Below, in pieces: positions 57,919 to 64,000 of a stretch of 64,000 nt of DNA. A program made the translations under genes and the position numbers. Every line of letters begins with the position of its first letter. The stretch's first letter is position 1. Origin of the DNA: Gavia stellata (taxonomy: Eukaryota; Chordata; Aves; Gaviiformes; Gaviidae); NCBI RefSeq assembly GCF_030936135.1, contig NC_082602.1, forward strand, positions 4,402,001 to 4,466,000, in the 5' to 3' direction. The notes under the pieces were generated by a model that searched no databases, had not been told where the DNA came from, and was given only the letters and a program-made list of their open reading frames with translations.

Positions 57919-60900
57919 CTGCGGGAAGCAGGGGGAGGGATGGTGGGGGGAGGCAAGGACCCCCAGCACCCTGCCGACCCAGGGGAGGGGATGCGGCCAC
58001 TGCTTACGTGGCACTCAACCGCCGTGGCCATGTTCTTGCACCAGTAGCGCGGGCCCCAGGCGCAGGGGTCCGAGCCCAGGAGATCCTCCTCAGCTGAGTC
58101 GCAGGCTTTTATTTTCTGCATTGCGAAGGAAAAAGGTGGGAAGGGGAAGAAAAAAAACCCCTGCGAGCACCCTGCGACCCCACTGCCCTCTTGGTCTGGG
58201 CTGCCCCAGGGAACGGGTGCAGCACCCATGGCACAGGGGCACTTACGGTGCAGACGAAGGTGGGGTCCATCATCTGCACAAGGAGCCGCACGGCCGCCGG
58301 CTCGTACTGCACCACCAGCGCCTCGCACTGGGAAGGAGAAAGGGGGTGAGTCCGGCGGGAGGGGTCCGGGGGGTCCCCGCCGGGATGGGTGCTCCCCCCA
58401 CCCCCGGCTGACCTTGCTGGTGAGCGGCGTGGGCAGCAGCTCGCAGCCCTTCTCCAGCACGTCGCCCAACTCCGCCAGCGTCTCGTTCTTCAGCAGCTCG
58501 TTGTCGAAGTAGGTGATGACGATCTGGCAGACGTTGCAGAAGGCGCCCGCGCCCACCGCCAGCTGCTCCAGCGCGGCAGCCCCTGCGGGATGCGGGGGGA
58601 AGCCGTTAGCACCCCCCACAGCACCCCGCTCTCCGGGGACCCGGTGTCTGGGTGCCGTCTGGGTCCCCCAGGCTCACCTTGGTGGGCGTCCCCGCTGCGG
58701 GGGCAGCAGCGCAGCATGGTGCAGACGGCCGCTGGGTCGGTGGCCTCCAGCAGCATGATGACCACGGCTTTGCCGTAGGAGTCGACAAAGTCCTTGCACT
58801 GCCCGATGACGCCGTGGGGCAGCATGTAGCACACCTTCTCGATGTCATTCACCAGTTGCTCCTGCCGGGACAAGGCGGGCGGAGGGATTGGGAGACCCCC
58901 CTCCTTGCTTACCCTCCCTCCTTGCTTGCCCCCCGCCTTGCCCCCGTCTCCTGACCACAGCGGCAGGCCTCACCTCCGTCACGTTGTTTTCCAGGAGGCT
59001 CTCGGCCGCCTTCACGGCAAACTGGCACATCTCGCACAGTGGCGTGGTCCCCTCCCCATCCTGCTGGGACAAGGTGATGGGATGCACACCGAGCCCCCCC
59101 AGAGCCGTCCCCATCCCACCCAGCCATCAACCCCTACGAAAAACATTTCCCACCTTGGAAAAATTGGGGTGCTCAAGGGAAAAAAAAAGCAAAATAAGGC
59201 TCCCCCTTCCTGGCGTTTGGATTTTAAGGAATGGGGCAGAGAGGGGGGGTCCCCACTTACCCCCAGGGCACTCAGGACCTGTGTCACCTTCTCTGTAAGC
59301 AGCGTGTGGAGGGGCAGCACCGAGGCAGAGGAGCAAAGTCCCAGGTGGCCACACAGCTCCATCGGGTCCTGGAGAGAGAGACACCCCGAATCGGGTGGGC
59401 ATCGCCCCCCGGGAGGGTGAGCCTGTGCCTCCCCTTCCCCAGGGAGAGCGATTTCAGCCCATCGGGGTGCGGGTCTCGCTTACCTCAGCCTGCTGCCAGT
59501 GGAGGAGCCAGGGAATGGCAGGAAAAAAATTATAAATAAAACAGAATTACAGTGGTTGCAAGCCAGAGGGAGGGGGGAAATATTTAAAAGTCACCAGCAG
59601 CCCTGGGGAGCCGCTCACCCACTTACCAAGTGCCGGAGCAGCCGGGCGACCGTCTCCGCGTACTCAGCCAGGTAGCGCTTGCACTGTGCAGGGGAGACAC
59701 GGCGTCAGCGCCCAAGGGGGGGACACCCCACCGGACCCCCGCAGCCCGCCACAGCGCTGCTCAAAAGCGGGTGGCGGCGAAAGATGCTGCCATGCCCTGG
59801 TGAAATCGGGGAGGAGGAGGGAGCCCAGCAGGATGCCAGCACCCTTACCCGCTGTGCCAGGTCAGGTGCCAGGCCCTCGCACGCCCGTTCGGCGCTGGCC
59901 ACCAGCGTTTGGGCGAAGGCGGTGTCGGTCCCCAGCTCCAGCTGCACGGCTGCCACCAGCTGCAGGCAGACCCCGCACGCCTCCTCCCTCTCCTGCGGGA
60001 CAACAGGGGCAGGGACACATCGGTACCCCCCAAAATAAAACTGAGGCCCCCCCACACCTGAATTTGCAGGGCTGTGATTTAAATGTCAGTGGCGATCTGG
60101 GGCTGCTTTTCGGCCAGCATCTCTCTGGTCCCCCCCCCCGGATCCTGCAATATCCCAGCCCCAAACTGGCGAGACCCCTAATCAGATGCTATTTCAGCTC
60201 TGCAGTAATTTTAAGATTTTTGTTCAATTATTGTTAAATAAGCGATGCTTAGGTGATTCTTGCCCTTGAGCAGCATCAACGGCATTCGTGCCTGCGCCGC
60301 GGTACCTGGGCCTCGCCACGAGGCAGGTCCTGGGGATGGAGCAGGAGGGGCACGTTGGCGATGAAGGGGGCGACCAGGTTGGCGAAGTCCTGAGCGGGGC
60401 CCGCGGGGGCTGGTGGCGGCTCCTGGAACTTCAGGGCCCCCATGGGGCTCTCCCGGGGCTGGCACAGCTTGATGGTCCCGCACACCACCTTCGGGTCCGA
60501 CTGGGGGAGCAGAGGGGTGGGGGCTTGGGGCTGCGTCTGCCCCATCGCCCTGCTCCCCCCCCATTCCTGGGTCATTTCCATCCCTATCTCCATCTCCCAA
60601 AGGTTTTGTCCCAGGCTCCAAGAGCCTCCCTTGCGCTGCAAGCCCCCAAGATGTCCCAAACCATGGAGAAACACAAACCCAAGGGCGTCCCCCCCACCAG
60701 TTACCAGCACTTGCTTGCCCAGCTGGACGAGGATGAGGATGCCGGTGTCCACCATCCTTTTGCACTTGACGGACCAGTCCTGGAAGGGCAGGTACTGGCA
60801 TTTCTTATCCAAGAAGAGCCGCAGCTTTTCCTAGGTGACAAGGGGAGAGCTCAGGGCCGGGCTGGCCCTGTGGTGTCGGGGGGGGGGGGGGACGACATGC

Positions 60901-61490
60901 CAGCCCTGCACCCCCCCATCCATGACCCACCTCGGTGCGGTTGTCCTGCAGGATCTTGCCCACCACGGAGACCGCCACCTGGCACAAGTGACACGGGATC
61001 CCCTTCTGCTGAGAGAGAACACGCGTCAGGATGCTGCCACGGCACGTGGAACACCCCACTGGCTCCCCCAAATCCCACCCCTCCACCACAAAAACACCCC
61101 ACCAAGGGGTACTTGGGAATATCCCGGGGTACCCACTCCTTTTTGCCGCTCACCCTGCGGACTGCCAGTCCTGCGTGAGCCCCCCCAGTTAGGCAGCCTT
61201 GTTGGCTTACACAGTGCTGCTTGAGAGCATCAGCGGATGCGGATGCTCCTCCGGGTGCCCAGCTTCAGGGCAGCCAGGCTGGGATTCTCCCCCAGCCCCA
61301 CATTTTGGGGCAGGATGAGTGCATCCCTCCATCACCCCGCATCCCCCTGCTCCTGGTGCAGTTACCCCCAGGGCCTGGTTCCAGACGGTGATCCGGCAGA
61401 GCTCCAGCGCCCCGCACTTGGCCGCCGTCGCCACGTCGCGGCACCAGTCCTCCGGCCGCTCGCCGCACTCATGGAGGGGGCTGGCCACGG
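57883..61490 (-). CDS. PSAP: Prosaposin (saposin A-D precursor), 14 coding exons, signal-peptide exon missing
   Basis: Precursor of saposins A-D, lysosomal activators of sphingolipid hydrolases. Exons on the - strand: 61366-61490, 60931-61008, 60705-60830, 60306-60500, 59849-59992, 59627-59683, 59484-59492, 59261-59368, 58974-59063, 58678-58861, 58413-58582, 58247-58327, 58008-58115 and 57883-57918; together 502 codons plus stop (human protein 524 with signal peptide). Domain order is an N-terminal SapA-like domain, four saposin B-type domains with six cysteines each, and a C-terminal SapA-like domain ending HCRRHLWN. Saposins C and D are close to human; A and B are more diverged. Position next to and convergent with CDH23 supports PSAP itself, but a lineage-specific PSAP-like paralogue cannot be excluded. 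The first coding exon, expected to carry the signal peptide, was not found up to 64000. Confidence 0.88.
58008..58115 (-). CDS. PSAP: PSAP coding exon 14 (C-terminal SapA-like domain)
   Basis: Acceptor GCAATGCAG, donor CCAC|GTAAGC, 36 codons. It encodes [20 protein letters not shown] and [16 protein letters not shown]. Confidence 0.94.
58247..58327 (-). CDS. PSAP: PSAP coding exon 13 (saposin D)
   Basis: Acceptor CTTCCCAG, donor CACC|GTAAGT, 27 codons: [20 protein letters not shown], then DPTFVCT, as in human YEPVLIEILVEVMDPSFVC. Confidence 0.94.
58413..58582 (-). CDS. PSAP: PSAP coding exon 12 (saposin D, first half)
   Basis: Acceptor CATCCCGCAG, donor CAAG|GTCAGC. It encodes [20 protein letters not shown] with an NET sequon, then [15 protein letters not shown]. 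Confidence 0.94.
58678..58861 (-). CDS. PSAP: PSAP coding exon 11 (saposin C, second half)
   Basis: Acceptor CCCGGCAG, donor CAAG|GTGAGC. It encodes [20 protein letters not shown], then [20 protein letters not shown] and VCTMLRCC, clearly saposin C. Confidence 0.94.
58974..59063 (-). CDS. PSAP: PSAP coding exon 10 (saposin C, first half)
   Basis: Acceptor GTCCCAGCAG is a second NAGNAG site (plus or minus one Gln). Donor GGAG|GTGAGG. It encodes [20 protein letters not shown] and VTE, with an NVT sequon. Confidence 0.92.
59261..59368 (-). CDS. PSAP: PSAP coding exon 9 (saposin B end and B-C linker)
   Basis: Acceptor CTCTCCAG, donor GGGG|GTAAGT, 36 codons. It encodes [20 protein letters not shown] and [10 protein letters not shown], matching the human ICALVGFC...MQTLVPAKV layout. 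Confidence 0.9.
59484..59492 (-). CDS. PSAP: PSAP coding exon 8, candidate 9-nt (or 6-nt) microexon
   Basis: CAGGCTGAG lies between acceptor CCACTGGCAG and donor GTAAGC, and encodes QAE. The acceptor is tandem (GCAGCAG), so 9 nt or 6 nt (AE) can be included. Human PSAP exon 8 is a 9-nt exon (QDQ) known to be included as 9, 6 or 0 nt at the same place in saposin B. Inclusion here is inferred. Confidence 0.8.
59627..59683 (-). CDS. PSAP: PSAP coding exon 7 (saposin B)
   Basis: Acceptor CCCTGCACAG, donor CTTG|GTAAGT, 19 codons: [19 protein letters not shown], aligned with human CKNYISQYSEIAIQMMMHM. Confidence 0.9.
59849..59992 (-). CDS. PSAP: PSAP coding exon 6 (saposin B, first half)
   Basis: Acceptor GTCCCGCAG, donor GCGG|GTAAGG, 48 codons. 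It encodes [20 protein letters not shown], then [20 protein letters not shown]. The human NST glycosylation sequon is replaced by TDT. Confidence 0.9.
60306..60500 (-). CDS. PSAP: PSAP coding exon 5 (saposin A end and A-B linker)
   Basis: Acceptor CTCCCCCAG, donor CCAG|GTACCG, 65 codons. It encodes [15 protein letters not shown] and the conserved linker [18 protein letters not shown]. Confidence 0.92.
60705..60830 (-). CDS. PSAP: PSAP coding exon 4 (saposin A, middle)
   Basis: Acceptor TCACCTAG, donor GCTG|GTAACT, 42 codons. It encodes [15 protein letters not shown] and [20 protein letters not shown], diverged from human at the NMS glycosylation site (FQDWS here). Confidence 0.9.
60878..60891. 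repeat. Poly-G run of 14
   Basis: Uninterrupted G tract (C tract in the PSAP transcript) in the short intron between exons 60931-61008 and 60705-60830. Confidence 0.9.
60931..61008 (-). CDS. PSAP: PSAP coding exon 3 (saposin A, first half)
   Basis: Acceptor CTCTCAGCAG is a tandem NAGNAG: the exon can start CAGAAG or AAG, adding or dropping one Gln. Donor CGAG|GTGGGT. It encodes [20 protein letters not shown] and QDNRTE, with the CxxC pair and an NRT sequon. Confidence 0.92.
61366..61490 (-). CDS. PSAP: PSAP coding exon 2 (N-terminal SapA-like domain)
   Basis: Acceptor CTGCCGCAG, donor GGGG|GTAACT. It encodes [20 protein letters not shown] and [18 protein letters not shown], the WC...C...C...VWN pattern of the SapA-like domain. 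The first codon is split with a missing upstream exon. Confidence 0.9.
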
Positions 61491-64000
61491 CTGCGGCAGG
61501 GGGAGAGGAGACCCTCAGCCCCTGGGGCACCGCGAGACCAGCTCCTGCACCACAGCAACCCAGCACCCCCAGCACCCCAACCCCAGCCCTGCCCCGTGAG
61601 CCAAGGGCGATGCTCCTCACCCTCCCGCTGTGATTCACCCTCAGCTTTCGCAATGGTGGTGGGGTTGTTGGGTTTTAGAAATTATTTTTTAAGCCCAGCA
61701 AAGGCCGGCTTTGCCAGGCCACCACATGCTGCCGGCTTTTCCAACGGGACGTCGCAGCAGCTTTGGGCCAGCATCAAATACAAAGCGAATTTGGGGGATC
61801 ATCCTTAGCCTTGCAGCATCCTTCAACACGCTGGGAAGGCAGCTGCTTATAAAAACAGCAATAAATCTTGCAAAACGAGCAAACCAGGGGTGCCGAGGCC
61901 CAGCCCCGCGCAGCAGCCGGTTAGCCACGCCACAGCTCCCGGCAACACTTGAGCAACCTCACTTTTGGGTGGTTTGGTTTTGGGTTTGGTTTTTTTTTTT
62001 TTTCATTTCCTCCCAACAATAGCATTTTCTTCCAACTGCAAATCCCCGGCGTGGCAGCGGCAGCGCCCGCCCAGGCAGCACGGTGGCGTGGCGCAACGCC
62101 GGTGGTTTAATTGCCACCTTACCGTGTCAGGATTAATTTGCGATGGAGCAAGTGTTTATTCCCACCGGGGGCTGCGCCCACCCCGGATGCGGCCGAGGAG
62201 GTGGTGAGGAGCCGGTGCAACCCAAGCCCTTTGCTGCCCTGCTTTGGCCAGGAGCTGCTCTGGGAAGTCAGGGGGGCACATGGGGAGCAGCACATGGACA
62301 GACGGACAGACAGACCCTGCCACATACCCTCTTGCAGCTGGCATTTCTAACCAAAGGACAACCCCCCCAGAGCACTCGCAGACAGCTTTTACCACCAGCC
62401 CTGGCCATATGATTTTGTACAGCAAGAATAAAGCCAAAGGCACAAACCGCTCCTTCCACCCACCCCGCCCTTATCAGGTTTCTCCCAAAAAGCTGCTTTT
62501 CCTGCATGCCAGATCCTGGCAATGCCTTCGGCTCATCCACGGGACGTGTTGGGACAGCGGCTTGAGATCCCCGGGCCACCCCGGCAAGTCCCCAGGGGTG
62601 GAGGCTGGAGGGAGGGGGCTCCCAAGCCCCCCACCAGCCCCGCCTGCTCCCAAAAGCGCTGGCACAGCTCGGCGGGTACCGGGTGGCGTTTCAGCCCCGA
62701 TTACCCCATCGGCTGACGGCAGCACCGGGGCAGGAGCGAGCCCCGGGGCAGGGTGAGTCCCTCGGGTTTCTCATGCACAGCTTCCCACACACCTCTCCAG
62801 CAGCGCGATGCCGCGGTCGCCGCATCAGCTGAGAGATATATATTTATTTTTTAACCCTGGCGCTAGCATCAGGACAAACAGGAATGGCAAGTCAGCGGAA
62901 GCGTTAAGGGGCAGCACCAAAAAAAAAAAAAAGGAGGAGAGGGGAAGCAACAACCTACAGCTTGTTTCTGAGCTGGTCCTGCCTGACCCATGGACATGAG
63001 CATCTCTCGCAGTCCCTGCTGGAGACCGCACCAGCAGCGCAAGGATGCTGCGTGGCAACAGCATAGGGGGATTTCGCAGATCTAAAGGACACCAGTGGTT
63101 TGGATCTGCACCTTTTTGGCTGACGGTGGCTCTCAGCTCGGTGCTTACTCCTCGCTCTGCTCAAACTGAAACTCAGGCAACAAGTGCTGGGCCGGAAAAA
63201 TAATTAATAACAATAATAACGCCCATCTGCTGAGAGCAGAGGAAGCTTTCCCGGGTAGAAAGCATTGCCACAGGGCAAGCAACCAGAGCAACTGGTGCGC
63301 CGTGAGTTCTCCTCCACATTTCAAAGCTGTGCCAGAGCCATCTCATGCTGATGGGCACCCAGGCAGCAGGACAGCGGACGATGCCGTTTTCGGCAAAGCC
63401 CCAGTATGGAGCAGGGGGCGAGGCAGGGACGGTGCTGCCCCTTCCCCAACTGCCAGGCGCCCAGGGTGGGATGGGCTTTGCTCAGGGGTGAACCAGCACA
63501 GAGCTCCGTATCTGGCAGGGCTGTGCCAGCATTACGTGGAGCCCCGGAGCGTGCCGGCCGAGCCGGCCGAGCCTGGCGAGCAGGTTGTGACGCAAACCCC
63601 GGGGGTGGCGGCGTGGGCCACGACGCCCCAGTTCCTGGCTGGGCGCACACCCCTGTTACAGCAAAAACCATAAAATACGCTCTTCCCAGCATCAAAATCC
63701 TTCTCAAAGGTGTGCAGCAGCCCCCAGTCCTGCAGCCCCTTCAGCCATGCCGTGCCGTGCAGCCAAGCCCCTGCCGCAAGAGTGGCCGCTGGCTTCCAGG
63801 GCAGCCATCACCCAAAGGACGGACGTGCCGAGCGCGGGTGAACTTTCCTGCTCTGCCTGTTGCCGGCTGGAGCACCTCGGCACGTCCACCCCCACCATCG
63901 GGCCACGCGTGCGCGGGCACGACTCCTCCACCGCAAAGCCGGTGCCTGGGCAGGTCACGTCAGAGGAAGCCAATGGGCCGAGCCTAGGGTAATTAGGGCG
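61491..64000 (-). other. PSAP: PSAP first intron or upstream region
   Basis: No convincing signal-peptide exon ending in phase 1 was found, so exon 1 probably lies beyond the window. There is a T run at 61989-62003 and an A run near 62920; no gene recognised. Confidence 0.5.

Noticed and set aside
62990..63064. MLLPRSILALLVR as the PSAP signal peptide exon
   Set aside because: Hydrophobic start is weak and no phase-1 donor fits the exon at 61490; real exon 1 is probably beyond the window.
63321..63707. - strand frame with MLGRAYFMVFAVTGVCAQ as PSAP exon 1
   Set aside because: Signal-like, but without a supported donor in the needed phase and without similarity to known PSAP starts.

Overview
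The window is vertebrate genomic DNA, most probably avian: GC-rich and gene-dense, with short introns and almost no recognisable repeats. No tools were run. Gene identities rest on reading translations against human family members that I recall, and exon ends were placed by hand from AG/GT sites and reading phase.

Layout. The + strand carries the 3' two thirds of CDH23 (cadherin-23), from inside cadherin repeat EC8 to the stop codon at 56001-56003. I place 47 coding pieces. They sum to 7,499 bases, which is 2,498 codons plus the stop after a leading split codon, with every phase compatible. Two large CDH23 introns each hold an antisense gene: C10orf105 (7677-8093) in the 9.1 kb intron and VSIR/VISTA (7 coding exons, 36175 down to 25868) in the 16.7 kb intron. 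Downstream of CDH23 and convergent with it is a prosaposin gene (PSAP) on the - strand: 14 coding exons from 61490 down to 57883, with the signal-peptide exon not found. The order CDH23 with nested C10orf105 and VSIR, then PSAP tail to tail, matches human 10q22.1.

Functions. CDH23 is the long calcium-dependent cadherin of hair-cell tip links and photoreceptors. VSIR is an inhibitory Ig-superfamily checkpoint receptor. C10orf105 is a small single-pass membrane protein of unknown function. PSAP is the lysosomal precursor of saposins A-D. They share a locus, not a pathway.

The most notable observations are about splicing: a 3-nt CDH23 microexon (AAG, Lys) at 17708-17710; a 9-nt PSAP microexon at 59484-59492 whose CAGCAG acceptor allows 9- or 6-nt inclusion, like human PSAP exon 8; two more CAGCAG acceptors in PSAP; and one apparent GC-AG intron in CDH23. 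Others are loss of the saposin B glycosylation sequon, an extra cysteine in the VSIR Ig domain, and a 5 x 41 bp alternating minisatellite. I saw nothing that looks like a wholly new multi-gene system.
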